Shown here: positions 16,985-26,119 of the stretch, piece after piece
Numbering within the stretch: the stretch's first letter is position 1
Layout: each line of letters begins with the position of its first letter
Assembly (NCBI GenBank): GCA_028691515.1
Contig: JAQUZE010000001.1
Span: 53,714-117,713 of the forward strand
DNA from: Bacilli bacterium
GTDB lineage: Bacteria; Bacillota_I; Bacilli_A; ML615J-28; CAG-698
Length of the DNA: 64,000 bases
Reading direction: 5' to 3'
Translations under genes and position numbers: made by a program
The notes under the pieces: model-generated
Told to the model about the DNA's origin: nothing
What the model saw: only the letters and a program-made list of their open reading frames with translations
Databases searched by the model: none

Positions 16985-17731
16985 ATGGTTATGAAAAGAA
17001 TTACTTCGGTTAATAATGAATATATTAAAAAAATAGCTTCACTAAAAACTAAAAAATATAGAGATGAATATAAAATGTTTTTTATCGAAGGGTACCACTT
17101 AGTATCTGAGGCATTTAAGTCAAATGTTTTAATAGAAGTTTTAATTGTAAATGAAGAAGATTATATTAATGGCATTAGTAATTTATTAGTAACTGAAGAA
17201 ATTATTAAAAAAATTGCAAATACTGTTTCTCCTCAAAAAATAATTGGTATATGTAAAATAAAAGAAGAGTCATTTGTATTAGGGGATAGAATACTAATTT
17301 TAGATGATGTTCAAGATCCTGGCAATTTAGGCGCTCTTGTTAGAACTGCTTTAGGTTTTGAATTTAATAATATAATCTTAAGCAATAATTCGATTGATAT
17401 TTATAATGATAAATTTTTGAGAGCAACACAAGGAGCTTTTTTTAATATTAATATTATTAAAGATAATATTAATAAGTGGATTATTAAATTAAAAGAAAAT
17501 AATTATTATATTATTGGGACGGGTTTTGATAATTCGAAGAATATTGAATTATTAGAATATAATAAAAAAGTTGTATTAATTTTAGGAAATGAAGGCAAGG
17601 GTATAAACAAAGAAACGTTAAGTCTTTGTGATGTTGTTGCTAAGATTGAAATAAATCAAAAATTAGAAAGTTTAAATGTTATGGTGGCAGGCGGTATAAT
17701 GATGTTTAAAATTGCAACCATAAAAAAATAA
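16985..17731 (+). CDS. SpoU/TrmH-family RNA 2'-O-methyltransferase
   Basis: 248 residues. The N-terminal substrate-binding domain (KYRDEYKMFFIEGYHLVSEA) is followed by the SPOUT knot domain: LDDVQDPGNLGALVRTA (motif 1 with the catalytic Arg), LILGNEGKGI (motif 2) and the final LNVMVAGGIMMF (motif 3, usually SLNVSVA). It most likely methylates a ribose in 23S rRNA; the target is unknown. Two ATGs (16985 and 16991) are possible; GAGGG overlapping the previous stop fits the first. It probably ends the operon that starts with the desulfurase. Confidence 0.88.
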   Translation: MVMKRITSVNNEYIKKIASLKTKKYRDEYKMFFIEGYHLVSEAFKSNVLIEVLIVNEEDYINGISNLLVTEEIIKKIANTVSPQKIIGICKIKEESFVLGDRILILDDVQDPGNLGALVRTALGFEFNNIILSNNSIDIYNDKFLRATQGAFFNINIIKDNINKWIIKLKENNYYIIGTGFDNSKNIELLEYNKKVVLILGNEGKGINKETLSLCDVVAKIEINQKLESLNVMVAGGIMMFKIATIKK

Positions 17732-17741
17732 AATCAATAAT

Positions 17742-17770
17742 TTGACTTTTTATTTTTTATTTGGTATAAT
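17742..17770 (+). promoter_or_regulatory. Promoter of the rimP-nusA-infB operon
   Basis: TTGACT (17742-17747), 17 bp, TATAAT (17765-17770), with TGG before the -10. Confidence 0.8.
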
Positions 17771-17785
17771 CACTATAAGATGATG

Positions 17786-17822
17786 TTAATTAAAGGAGTG
17801 AGTTTCTCACTCCTTTAATTAA
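17786..17822 (+). repeat. 17-bp perfect hairpin in the rimP-nusA leader
   Basis: Arms 17786-17802 and 17806-17822 are perfect inverse complements around a TTT loop. The hairpin starts about 9 nt after the predicted transcription start. The left arm contains an AAAGGAG sequence, and an ATG overlaps the right end. The downstream flank lacks a T-run, so it is not a normal terminator. It may protect the 5' end, be an RNase site, or attenuate the operon. Confidence 0.8.
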
Positions 17823-17839
17823 TGAAAAAGGAAAATAAC

Positions 17840-18307
17840 ATGAAAATAACGAATGTAATTAGATTAATGTGTGAAAATGAAGCGCAAAAATTAGGTATTA
17901 GTATTTTAGATGTTGAATATTTAGTTGAACATGGTATGAAAATATTAAGGGTGATTGCTGATAAACCGGGTGAAGGGTTAAGTGTTGATGATTCTGCATT
18001 ATTAAACCAACAAATTAGTGATTGTTTAGATAATATGGATATAGATGAAGAAAATTATTATTTAGAAGTGTCTTCTCCAGGTATAGAAAGACATTTGAAA
18101 ACGAATAAAGATTTATTAGAAGCAGTCAATAAATATATTTGTATTAAAACTTATCAAAAAATTGATGGTAATAAAGAGTTTTATGGTTATTTAAAAAGCA
18201 TAGATCCGAATTACTTAACAATTGAAATAAATATTAAAGGGAAATCAAATATAAAGATAATCCCTGTGAGTCAAATTAGTCTAGTGAGACTAGCTGTAAA
18301 GTTTTAG
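17840..18307 (+). CDS. rimP: Ribosome maturation factor RimP
   Basis: 155 residues, matching the family. RimP helps assemble the 30S subunit. The N-terminal alpha/beta domain includes GISILDVEYLVEHGMKILRV, DNMDIDEENYYLEVSSPGIER is the conserved core, and a C-terminal SH3-like barrel follows. The ATG at 17840 has AAAAGG at good spacing; the ATG at 17822 is inside the leader hairpin. First gene of the operon, 10 bp before nusA. Confidence 0.93.
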   Translation: MKITNVIRLMCENEAQKLGISILDVEYLVEHGMKILRVIADKPGEGLSVDDSALLNQQISDCLDNMDIDEENYYLEVSSPGIERHLKTNKDLLEAVNKYICIKTYQKIDGNKEFYGYLKSIDPNYLTIEINIKGKSNIKIIPVSQISLVRLAVKF

Positions 18308-18317
18308 GAGGAACATA

Positions 18318-19397
18318 ATGATTAGTAAGAATTTTTTTGAGTCTTTAGAGGCTGTAGCTTTTGATCGAGGATTAGATATAGCTGACGTTTTAAAGAAAGT
18401 AGAGATAGCAATGGCTGTTGCTTCAAGAGATAATGGATATAGTGGTGATATTAAAATTGATTTTGATTCAGATAAAAACAAAATTAGGGTATTTGAATAT
18501 TTATATGTTGTTGAAGAGATTGATCCAGACGGAGGTAAAGGGCAAATTACTTTAGAAGAAGCGTTAGAACGTAAAGATAAGGTTAAAGTTGGTTCTGTTA
18601 TTAAGAATGAAGTTAATATTTCTAGTTTTGGGAGAAAATCCGCAAGTAAATTTAAACAAACATTTATGAGTGGATTAAAAGAATTAGAAAGAGAAGAGGC
18701 TTATATATATTTTGCCGATAAAGTTGGAGAAATTGTTAATGGTATTGTAGTTAGCAATACAAATGGATTTATATCTTTTGATATTGGGAAAAATAATTTA
18801 GCTCATATGCCTGAAACTGAAGGTATACCTGGAGAAGAATATATTCCTGGAGACACAAAAAAAGTTTATATTTCTAAAGTTGAAAAAACTACTAAAGGAC
18901 CAAAAGTTTTTATTACAAGAAAAAATAAAGAAATTGTAAAAAGATTATTTGAATTAAATGTTCCAGAGATTGCTAATGGAACGGTTGAAATAATGGGAAT
19001 TAGTAGAGACCCAGGTAGCAGATCTAAAGTAGGTGTTTTAAGTTTAGATCCTAATGTTGATGCTAAAGGTGCTTGTGTTGGCAATGCTGGTTTGCGCGTT
19101 AAAAGCATTAATATGGTTTTGAATGATGAAAAAATAGATATCTTTACTTGGAAAGATACCCCTGAAGAATTAATTGCTGAAGCTTTACTTCCTGCACAAG
19201 TTGCAAGTGTAATGATTGACTTGAAAACTAGAAGTGCTGTTGTTATTGTTCGAGATGAACAATACTCACTAGCTATTGGAAAAAGCGGACAAAACGCAAG
19301 ACTTGCAGCTTATGCCATTGGTTGGAAAATAGATATAAAGAAAATCTCTGATGCAAAAGCGGAGGGTATTAATTTCACATTTAATATAGGAAAATAA
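18318..19397 (+). CDS. nusA: Transcription termination/antitermination protein NusA
   Basis: 359 residues, the short Gram-positive form. The order is an N-terminal RNA-polymerase-binding domain (1-130), S1 domain (about 132-200), then KH1 and KH2, with the conserved GNAGLRVKSI and IGKSGQNARLAAYAIGW segments. The C-terminal acidic repeats of the proteobacterial protein are absent. NusA affects pausing and termination, and may act on its own operon's leader hairpin. AGGAGG precedes the ATG. Confidence 0.95.
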   Translation: MISKNFFESLEAVAFDRGLDIADVLKKVEIAMAVASRDNGYSGDIKIDFDSDKNKIRVFEYLYVVEEIDPDGGKGQITLEEALERKDKVKVGSVIKNEVNISSFGRKSASKFKQTFMSGLKELEREEAYIYFADKVGEIVNGIVVSNTNGFISFDIGKNNLAHMPETEGIPGEEYIPGDTKKVYISKVEKTTKGPKVFITRKNKEIVKRLFELNVPEIANGTVEIMGISRDPGSRSKVGVLSLDPNVDAKGACVGNAGLRVKSINMVLNDEKIDIFTWKDTPEELIAEALLPAQVASVMIDLKTRSAVVIVRDEQYSLAIGKSGQNARLAAYAIGWKIDIKKISDAKAEGINFTFNIGK

Positions 19398-19408
19398 GGA
19401 GAAAATTT

Positions 19409-19687
19409 ATGCCAAGAGTCAAAAAAGAACCTTTAAGGAAATGTTTAGCGACTAATACACAACATCCAAAAAAAGAGTTATTTCGAGTTGTGAGAACTCC
19501 TGATGGCAATGTTGTTGTAGATTTAAAAGGAAAACTTAACGGTAGAGGAGCTTATATTTCTAAGTCAATGGAAGCAATTAAAATTGCTAGAACAAAAAAG
19601 GTTTTAGATAGACAATTAGAAGTAAAGGTTTCTGATGAAATATATGAAGAAATGATTGGCTTACTGGGTGATAATATTGAAAAATAA
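19409..19687 (+). CDS. rnpM: RnpM (YlxR, DUF448) RNase P modulator
   Basis: 92 residues. Conserved PLRKCLATNTQHPKKEL and LKGKLNGRGAYISKS segments identify the YlxR family, shown in Bacillus to bind RNase P RNA and modulate its activity. It has the standard position between nusA and the L7Ae-like gene. AAGGAG precedes the ATG at 19409, and the end overlaps ylxQ by 11 bp. Confidence 0.93.
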   Translation: MPRVKKEPLRKCLATNTQHPKKELFRVVRTPDGNVVVDLKGKLNGRGAYISKSMEAIKIARTKKVLDRQLEVKVSDEIYEEMIGLLGDNIEK

Positions 19688-19988
19688 AGAAAATATTTTA
19701 AACGTTTTGGGACTTGCATATAGAGCAAGAAAGCTTATAACTGGTTATGATCCTGTTTTGCGTGTTATAAGAAATAATAAAGTTAATCTAGTGTTTATAG
19801 CAAGTGATGCTTCTGATAAAACAAAAGATACTTTTCGTAAAAAATGTTTTTTTTATAATGTTCCAATCAATTATAGTTTTAATTGTGATGAGTTATCAAA
19901 TTATTTAGGAAAAAAACTTGTTAAAATTGCTGCTATTTGCGATAAAGGATTTTATGATGTGATAAATAAACTAATTGAGGTGAATTAA
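19677..19988 (+). CDS. ylxQ: L7Ae-family RNA-binding protein (YlxQ), TTG start
   Basis: 103 residues starting at TTG 19677, which has GGGTGA 6 bases before it and yields MKNKENILNVLGLAYRARK, aligning with the usual YlxQ start. There is no ATG before the conserved LGLAYRARKLITGYDPVLR. L7Ae-like proteins bind kink-turn RNA; the exact role of YlxQ is unsettled. It is translationally coupled to rnpM by overlap and abuts infB directly. Confidence 0.88.
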   Translation: MKNKENILNVLGLAYRARKLITGYDPVLRVIRNNKVNLVFIASDASDKTKDTFRKKCFFYNVPINYSFNCDELSNYLGKKLVKIAAICDKGFYDVINKLIEVN

Positions 19989-22304
19989 ATGAAAATTAAA
20001 GATATATTAGCAGTTTTGGGAGAAGAGCTGAAAGATGAGTTATACGAGAATTTAAATAATGTTGGGTTTGCTAATTTAACATTAGATTCTGATATTCCTC
20101 AAAAAATCGTTAAGAAACTTGAAAAAAAATATGGCAAGGAAATTAAGCTTTCAACAAAGACAAAAAAAATAAAAGAAGAAACGATTGTTAAAGAAATTGA
20201 GCCAGAAGTTTCAAAAACGGAAGAAAAAATTAAAAAAATAGATAAAGTTACAGATAAAAATATAGAGATAAAAGATGAAGTAAAAAAAGAAGAACCTAAA
20301 AAAGAAGTAAAAATTCAAGAGAAGGTTAAAAAAGTTGAAACTAAAGTTGAAACAAAAGTTGAAACAAAGGTAGAGATTAATAAGCCCAAACAACCGAAAA
20401 AGGACGTTGAAGATTTAGAGCTTTCTAGAGTTTATGATGATACATATGAAGATTATGAAGTTGAAGCCAGAGTGTATAGTCGTCTTAAAAACATAAAAAA
20501 ATCTAAGAAAAAAGGTGGTCGACAATCTAATATTGGCCAAGGAACTAATAATGAAGAAAGTGTGTTAATTTATTCTCCGGGAATGACTGTTGCTCAAATT
20601 GCTGATGGTTTAGGAATGAGCGTTGCTGAAATTGTAAAAAAACTAGTTATGTTAGGTTTTATGGTTAATGCAAGTCAATCAGTTGATAAAGATATTATTG
20701 AACTATTGGCTGAAGATGCAGGATTTACTTTAAAAGAAAAAGTTGTTGAAGATATTACTAGATTTGAAGAAATAAAAATAGAAGATAAAGAAGATGATTT
20801 AATGCCACGGTCACCAATCGTTACTATAATGGGACACGTAGATCATGGGAAAACGACACTTCTTGATACAATTAGACATTCACAGGTTACTGCTGGAGAA
20901 GCAGGAGGTATTACTCAACATATTGGTGCATATCAAGTGGAAAGAAATGGTAAAAAAATTACTTTTATTGATACACCAGGTCATGCTGCTTTTACTGAGA
21001 TGAGATCTAGAGGAGCTGGGGTTACGGATATTGTTGTGTTAGTTGTTGCTGCAGATGATGGTGTTATGCCACAAACCAAAGAAGCAATTGATCATGCTCA
21101 TTCTGCTAATGTTCCTATTATAGTTGCTATTAATAAAATGGATAAACCACAGGCAGATCCTGATAGAATTAAACAAGAGTTAACTAAACATGATTTGGTT
21201 CCTGAAGAGTGGGGTGGAAATACAGTTTACGTAGAAATTTCTGCACTAAAAGGAACTGGCATATCAGATTTATTAGAAATGATTACATTAACAGCAGAGA
21301 TGCTTGAATTAAAAGCTAATCCTGATAGACTTGGGGTTGGTACGGTAATTGAAGCAAAACTTGATAAAGGCAAAGGACCTGTTGCTACATTGTTGATAAA
21401 GAATGGTACTGTAAAAGTTGGAGACCCTATTGTTGTTGGTACAATATATGGGAAAATAAGAGCAATGTCTGATGAATTAAATAAAACTCTTAATCAAGCG
21501 GGTCCATCAAAGGCTGTAGAAATTACAGGTCTTAATGATGTTCCTTTAGCGGGTGACCATTTTATGATTTTTGAGGATGAAAAGACAGCAAAATTAATTG
21601 CTCAAGAAAGGGCTCAACGTCAATTTGATATTGATAAAGGAGTGGGTAAAAACGTTTCTTTAGCAAGTATGTTTGATAATTTAGATGATTCCGAGAAAGA
21701 ACTCAATATAATTATTAAAGGAGACGTTCAAGGCTCAATTGAAGCATTAAAATCTTCTTTAGAACAATTGGATGTTGAAGGTATAAAAATTAATGTTGTA
21801 AGGTCGAGTGTTGGTTCAGTTACTGAAACAGACATTTCTCTTGCAATTGCTTCAAAATCAGTTATTATTGGTTTTAATGTAAGACCGAGAGCACAAATAC
21901 TAGAATATGCAAAAGAACAAAACATTGAAGTAAGATTATATAATATTATTTACAAAGTGCTTGAAGATATCAATGCAGCCATGAAAGGTATGCTTGATCC
22001 AATTTTTGAAGAAAAAGTTACCGGAGAAGCAGAAGTAAGAAGTATCTTTAAAGCTTCTAAATTTGGAACTATTGCTGGGTGTTATGTTACAAACGGTATG
22101 TTGACCAGAAATGATATGATAAGATTAATTCGTGATGGTATTGTTATTTATGAAGGCAAAACAAGTTCATTAAAAAGATTTAAAGATGATGTTAAAGAGG
22201 TTCATAAAAACTTTGAATGTGGACTTACTATTGAAAACTTCAATGATATAAAAGAAAATGATGTTATTGAAGCTTATAAAATGATTGAAGTAAAGAGAGT
22301 ATAA
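19989..22304 (+). CDS. infB: Translation initiation factor IF-2
   Basis: 771-residue GTPase that places initiator tRNA on the ribosome. The Lys/Glu-rich N-terminal region contains a short tandem KVET repeat (about residues 116-128), then the IF2_N domain ([13 protein letters not shown]). The G domain has GHVDHGKTT (G1, near residue 283), DTPGHAAF (G3) and NKMDKP (G4). Domains II-IV follow, with the conserved [24 protein letters not shown] split by ordinary substitutions. It starts directly after the ylxQ stop, with GAGGTG upstream. Confidence 0.96.
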   Translation: MKIKDILAVLGEELKDELYENLNNVGFANLTLDSDIPQKIVKKLEKKYGKEIKLSTKTKKIKEETIVKEIEPEVSKTEEKIKKIDKVTDKNIEIKDEVKKEEPKKEVKIQEKVKKVETKVETKVETKVEINKPKQPKKDVEDLELSRVYDDTYEDYEVEARVYSRLKNIKKSKKKGGRQSNIGQGTNNEESVLIYSPGMTVAQIADGLGMSVAEIVKKLVMLGFMVNASQSVDKDIIELLAEDAGFTLKEKVVEDITRFEEIKIEDKEDDLMPRSPIVTIMGHVDHGKTTLLDTIRHSQVTAGEAGGITQHIGAYQVERNGKKITFIDTPGHAAFTEMRSRGAGVTDIVVLVVAADDGVMPQTKEAIDHAHSANVPIIVAINKMDKPQADPDRIKQELTKHDLVPEEWGGNTVYVEISALKGTGISDLLEMITLTAEMLELKANPDRLGVGTVIEAKLDKGKGPVATLLIKNGTVKVGDPIVVGTIYGKIRAMSDELNKTLNQAGPSKAVEITGLNDVPLAGDHFMIFEDEKTAKLIAQERAQRQFDIDKGVGKNVSLASMFDNLDDSEKELNIIIKGDVQGSIEALKSSLEQLDVEGIKINVVRSSVGSVTETDISLAIASKSVIIGFNVRPRAQILEYAKEQNIEVRLYNIIYKVLEDINAAMKGMLDPIFEEKVTGEAEVRSIFKASKFGTIAGCYVTNGMLTRNDMIRLIRDGIVIYEGKTSSLKRFKDDVKEVHKNFECGLTIENFNDIKENDVIEAYKMIEVKRV

Positions 22305-22307
22305 ATT

Positions 22308-22649
22308 ATGGGATTTAAGCAGGAAAGAATGGAAAATACCATTCATAGAGAAATTAGCCGTATTTTATTTGAAGAAGTAAAAGATGAAAGATTAAAGTAT
22401 GTTACGATTACTACTGTAAGATTAACAACAGATTTATCTTATGCAACAATTTATTACCGAGTAATTGGGAATGAAGAACAAATTTCTTCTACAAAAGAAA
22501 ATATTCAAGAGGCTAAAGGTTTTATTAGAAAGATGCTTTCAGGCGTTTTAAAAGTAAAAAGAGTTCCTGATTTAATTTTTAAATATGATGAATCAATTGA
22601 ATACGGGGAGAGAATTGATAAAATTATAGAAGATATTAAAGATAATTAA
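22308..22649 (+). CDS. rbfA: Ribosome-binding factor A
   Basis: 113 residues; a small KH-like protein for late 30S maturation. The sequence runs from RMENTIHREISRILFEEVKDERL, through VRLTTDLSYATIYY, to the VKRVPDLIFKYDESIEYGERI ending typical of RbfA. It lies 3 bp after infB, the standard order. Confidence 0.94.
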   Translation: MGFKQERMENTIHREISRILFEEVKDERLKYVTITTVRLTTDLSYATIYYRVIGNEEQISSTKENIQEAKGFIRKMLSGVLKVKRVPDLIFKYDESIEYGERIDKIIEDIKDN

Positions 22650-22664
22650 AAAAGGTGAGATATT

Positions 22665-24398
22665 GTGAAGTTTAAAGATAAGCTTGATAATTTGCCAAAA
22701 ACCCCCGGTTGTTATTTAATGAAAAATAAGTTTAATGATGTAATATATGTAGGGAAAGCAAAAAATCTATATAATCGATTGCGTTCTTATTTTACTGGGA
22801 GTCATGACTCTAAAACAACGAAGTTAGTTAGTGTTATTGAAGATTTTGAATATATTATAACTGCAAATGAAACTGAAGCTTTTGTTTTGGAATTGAATTT
22901 AATAAAAAAATATAATCCTAAATATAATATTAGTTTAACGGATGATAAAAGATATCCATATATTTTGTTAACTGAAGAAAAACATCCAAGAATACTATAT
23001 ACTAGGGATTTAAATAAAAAGGGAAAATATTTTGGTCCATATCCAAACGCAAAATCTGCAAGAGAAACGGTTAACTTACTAAACAAACTATATCCTTTAA
23101 GAAAGTGTTATTTTTTGCCTAAAAAACCGTGTTTATATTACCATTTAGGACAATGTCTTGCTCCTTGTATTAAAGAAGTTAAAGAAGAAGTGTATTTAGA
23201 TTTAAAACAAAAAATAGCCAAAATATTAAACGGAAATATAAAAAATGAAATTAATATTTTAAAAGAAAAAATGGATTTTTTTAGTGAAAAATTAGAATAT
23301 GAAAAAGCATTAGAATATAAAAACATGATTAATGACTTAGAAACATTAACTGTTAAACAAAATATGGAATCAAATATTCTCAACGCTGACATCTTTGGGT
23401 TTTATCTTTCTAATGGTTATATAAGTATACAAGTTTTTCATGTTAGAAACTATAAAATGGTTGAAAGAAATGGATTCTTATTTGAGGTTTTTGATAATTA
23501 TGAAAATACATTTTTAGAATTCATTGAAAAGTTTTACTTTGTGAATAATAATCCAATTCCTCAAATAGTATTAATGCCTGAAGTTGATTTGAAAGAATAT
23601 TTAAGTGATATTATAAATAAAATTATAATGCCCAAACGAGGAAAAAAACGAGAATTGGTAAAATTAGTAAGTAATAATGCTAAAGATAGGTTAGAGTTAC
23701 TGCTTAGAAAAAAAGAGCAAGAATATAATAGAACTATTAAAGCTAGTGCAGATCTTGCAAAATTATTAAATCTTGAAAAGGCGAGTGTTATTGAAGCTTT
23801 TGATAATTCCAATATTTTAGGAACTAATGCAGTTAGCGCTATGGTTTATTTTAAAGATGGTAAACCTATTAAACAGAATTATCGTAAATACAAAGTTAAA
23901 ACAGTTAAAACAGCTAATGATATAGCGACGATGCAAGAAGTTATCAAAAGAAGATTTCAAATGTTAAAAAAAGAAAATATGAATTTTCCTGATTTGATTA
24001 TTGTAGATGGAGCAAAAGCTCAAGTTAATGCTAGTTTAAAAGTTCTTCAGGAATTAAAGATAAAAATTCCTGTTTTAGGTCTTGTGAAAAATTATAAGCA
24101 TAAAACTGATGCTTTATATTTTGATGATAAAGAAATTAAAATTAGTAAAAGAAGTGATGTTTTTTTCCTTCTTGAAAAAATCCAAGAAGAAGTTCATAGG
24201 TTTGCAATATCTTATTTTAGGAAAACACAAAGAACGAACATGCTTGTTTCAAAACTTGATGAAATAGTAGGATTAGGACCGGTTAAGAAAAAAGCAATTT
24301 TAAAACTTATTGGAGAAGAAGATTTTATTGAAAAAATAAATGATCTTTATTTAACGGATATACAAAAAGAAGAAGTTATAAGGCTTTATGAAGAGTAG
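22665..24398 (+). CDS. uvrC: UvrABC system protein C
   Basis: 577-residue nuclease subunit of nucleotide excision repair. N-terminal GIY-YIG domain (TPGCYLMKNKFNDVIYVGKAKNL, 3' incision), UVR motif around residues 195-230, then the RNase-H-like 5' nuclease domain (EAFDNSNILGTNAVSAMV and LIIVDGAKAQ with catalytic Asp), and a C-terminal helix-hairpin-helix (IVGLGPVKKKAILKLIG). GTG start at 22665, 5 bases after AAAGGTGAG. It directly follows rbfA and may be in the same transcript. Confidence 0.94.
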   Translation: MKFKDKLDNLPKTPGCYLMKNKFNDVIYVGKAKNLYNRLRSYFTGSHDSKTTKLVSVIEDFEYIITANETEAFVLELNLIKKYNPKYNISLTDDKRYPYILLTEEKHPRILYTRDLNKKGKYFGPYPNAKSARETVNLLNKLYPLRKCYFLPKKPCLYYHLGQCLAPCIKEVKEEVYLDLKQKIAKILNGNIKNEINILKEKMDFFSEKLEYEKALEYKNMINDLETLTVKQNMESNILNADIFGFYLSNGYISIQVFHVRNYKMVERNGFLFEVFDNYENTFLEFIEKFYFVNNNPIPQIVLMPEVDLKEYLSDIINKIIMPKRGKKRELVKLVSNNAKDRLELLLRKKEQEYNRTIKASADLAKLLNLEKASVIEAFDNSNILGTNAVSAMVYFKDGKPIKQNYRKYKVKTVKTANDIATMQEVIKRRFQMLKKENMNFPDLIIVDGAKAQVNASLKVLQELKIKIPVLGLVKNYKHKTDALYFDDKEIKISKRSDVFFLLEKIQEEVHRFAISYFRKTQRTNMLVSKLDEIVGLGPVKKKAILKLIGEEDFIEKINDLYLTDIQKEEVIRLYEE

Positions 24399-24406
24399 GA
24401 TAAATT

Positions 24407-25267
24407 ATGGAAGTTAGAGGAAAAATTATTGAAACTTTCCCAAGTGAAAGAATAATAAAAATAGGAAATAGAAAAAGAATTTACTATGTGTACTTATCTA
24501 GAAAATTTTTTCGGGATTTTGGTCCATATTTTTATGAATTTCCTTATTTAATAATAGAAGTAAGTGAAAATAAAAAAATCCATAATGGTTATTCTTGCTT
24601 TGAATTGACCGCTTTTATTAAAGTTACGCAATTTATTTCACGTTCAAGAAAAGTTTTTTTTGATATTAAAAAAATTCAAGAAGGTATTAAAAATATTATT
24701 AACAAAGAATATAATTTATTGTTTTTAGATTTGGAGTTTTCTCTTCCCTCTTATAACCCTTATAAAAGAACAGCTTCTGAAATTATACAGTATGGTCTTG
24801 TACTTACTGATAGTTTCGGAAATGTTATAACTGCATCAAATAATTTAGTAAAACCTAATAAATTTCAATCACTTAATAAAAAAACTTTAAAATTTTTAAA
24901 TAGAGAGATATATGATTTTGAAGAAGCAGTTGATTATATTGAATTTTATCAAACTTTGGAAAAATTTATAAATGAATATGATGTAAAAATTATTGCTTGG
25001 GGTAGAAATGACATAATCACAATGGAAAAATCTTTTAAAATCAATAAATTGTTCCCTTTAGATTTAAAAGAAAGATATATTAATATTATGCAGTTGATGA
25101 AAACATATTATAATTTAAAAAACGATTTGGGACTATTTGATACATATCAAATGATTACAAATAATGATATTGATTCTCAATCACATGATGCATATGAAGA
25201 TGCTGTGGTTATGATGGATGTTTTCTTTGCATTTAAAAAGCATATTAATAAAAAAAAGGAATTTTAA
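24407..25267 (+). CDS. DEDDh-type 3'-5' exonuclease (DnaQ-like)
   Basis: 286 residues. The C-terminal two thirds is an RNase T/DnaQ-fold exonuclease: FLDLEFSLPS supplies the first Asp-x-Glu, WGRNDIITMEKS the second conserved Asp, and SHDAYEDAVVMM the His-x4-Asp pair. The N-terminal 95 residues are not recognisable and look like a small beta-rich domain. Whether it acts on RNA, DNA or a replication intermediate is not clear. It is 8 bp after uvrC, with a weak GAGTAGG-like ribosome site. Its stop codon sits in the loop of a terminator shared with the next gene. Confidence 0.8.
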   Translation: MEVRGKIIETFPSERIIKIGNRKRIYYVYLSRKFFRDFGPYFYEFPYLIIEVSENKKIHNGYSCFELTAFIKVTQFISRSRKVFFDIKKIQEGIKNIINKEYNLLFLDLEFSLPSYNPYKRTASEIIQYGLVLTDSFGNVITASNNLVKPNKFQSLNKKTLKFLNREIYDFEEAVDYIEFYQTLEKFINEYDVKIIAWGRNDIITMEKSFKINKLFPLDLKERYINIMQLMKTYYNLKNDLGLFDTYQMITNNDIDSQSHDAYEDAVVMMDVFFAFKKHINKKKEF

Positions 25268-25278
25268 TTCCTTTTTTT
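25251..25278. terminator. Bidirectional terminator containing both stop codons
   Basis: Arms 25251-25263 and 25266-25278 (A7-GGAATT and AATTCC-T7) form a 13-bp perfect stem with a 2-nt spacer. The plus-strand TAA (25265-25267) and the minus-strand TAA (25266-25264) overlap at its centre. Confidence 0.9.
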
Positions 25279-26064
25279 ATATATAGTAACATTGAAATCA
25301 AATGTTACTTCTAATTTGTCTATTTTAAAAAGCTTTTCCTTGCTTGTTTCGTTAGTCTTGTAAAAGTATGGAGTCATTGTGAAAAGATTGATTATATCGG
25401 CATTTTTAAGTGTTTTTTGATACGTTAGTGTAGTTTTGTTCATTATTTCAAAGTAATTTGAATCAATAAATTTATTAGTATTTAAATAAGGTTTTTCATA
25501 TAATATATCTTTTATTTCATATAAATGTTTTTCATTTGGGGTTATATTAACGAAATATCCATTATTGATAAGAACTCGATTATATTCTTGTAAATCATAA
25601 GGAGAAAAGATATTATATATTAAAGATACAGAATTTGAAAGAATTGGTATATTTGTTATACTGGCAACAATTAGTAAGTCAGCTATATTTTTTTTAGCTG
25701 CTTTTTTTATTGCATTTTTAGAAATATCAATGCCTATAAATTTAAATTTTAAATTAGAATTTAAGATGTTTAAATAGTAAGCAGTTCCACAACCAGAATC
25801 AAGAATATAAGAGTTTTTTTCTATATTAAGCGACTTAATAATTTGCATTATTTTTAGTGTTAGTTCATAATAAAAACCGTTATTTAAAAAGGTGTCTCTT
25901 GCATTTACTTGAATAGAATTATCACCAGAATTTTGTTTTTTTTGATTTGCTAATAATAAATTGATATAACCTTCTTTACTGATGTCATATGTATGATTAT
26001 TAGTGCATTTATAAGAGTTATCTGTTTTATAAAGTTTTTTACCACATTTTGGACACATTAGCAT
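25264..26064 (-). CDS. RlmA-like 23S rRNA (guanine-N1) methyltransferase
   Basis: 266 residues. The N-terminal zinc-binding motif (MCPKCGKKLY...YKCTNNHTYD) and the following EGYINLLLANQ are hallmarks of RlmA I/II, which methylates G745 or G748 in helix 35 of 23S rRNA. The SAM-binding motif is YILDSGCGTAYYL, near residue 95. The ATG at 26064 follows AGGTGA with 5 bases between; the GTG at 26073 lies in the ribosome site. Converges on the exonuclease gene with overlapping stops. In some lineages members confer macrolide or tylosin tolerance; no such claim is made here. Confidence 0.85.
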   Translation of the reverse strand: MLMCPKCGKKLYKTDNSYKCTNNHTYDISKEGYINLLLANQKKQNSGDNSIQVNARDTFLNNGFYYELTLKIMQIIKSLNIEKNSYILDSGCGTAYYLNILNSNLKFKFIGIDISKNAIKKAAKKNIADLLIVASITNIPILSNSVSLIYNIFSPYDLQEYNRVLINNGYFVNITPNEKHLYEIKDILYEKPYLNTNKFIDSNYFEIMNKTTLTYQKTLKNADIINLFTMTPYFYKTNETSKEKLFKIDKLEVTFDFNVTIYKKRN

Positions 26065-26080
26065 ATTTATCACCTAGGGT

Positions 26081-26088
26081 ATTTTATC
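26081..26088 (-). promoter_or_regulatory. Extended -10 promoter of the rlmA-like gene
   Basis: TGATAAAAT on the minus strand ends 16 bases before the ATG; the ribosome site lies at the predicted mRNA 5' end. Confidence 0.5.
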
Positions 26089-26090
26089 AT

Positions 26091-26119
26091 AAAAACAAAA
26101 AAAGTCCTAAAAGGACTTT
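26091..26119 (-). terminator. RNase J gene terminator
   Basis: On the minus strand, AAAGTCC/TTTTA/GGACTTT is followed by a long T-run; the stop codon overlaps the first arm. Confidence 0.85.

Noticed and set aside
20211..20393. Phe-rich open frame opposite infB
   Set aside because: Reverse reading of the Lys/Glu repeat region of IF-2, producing runs of Phe; a compositional artefact.
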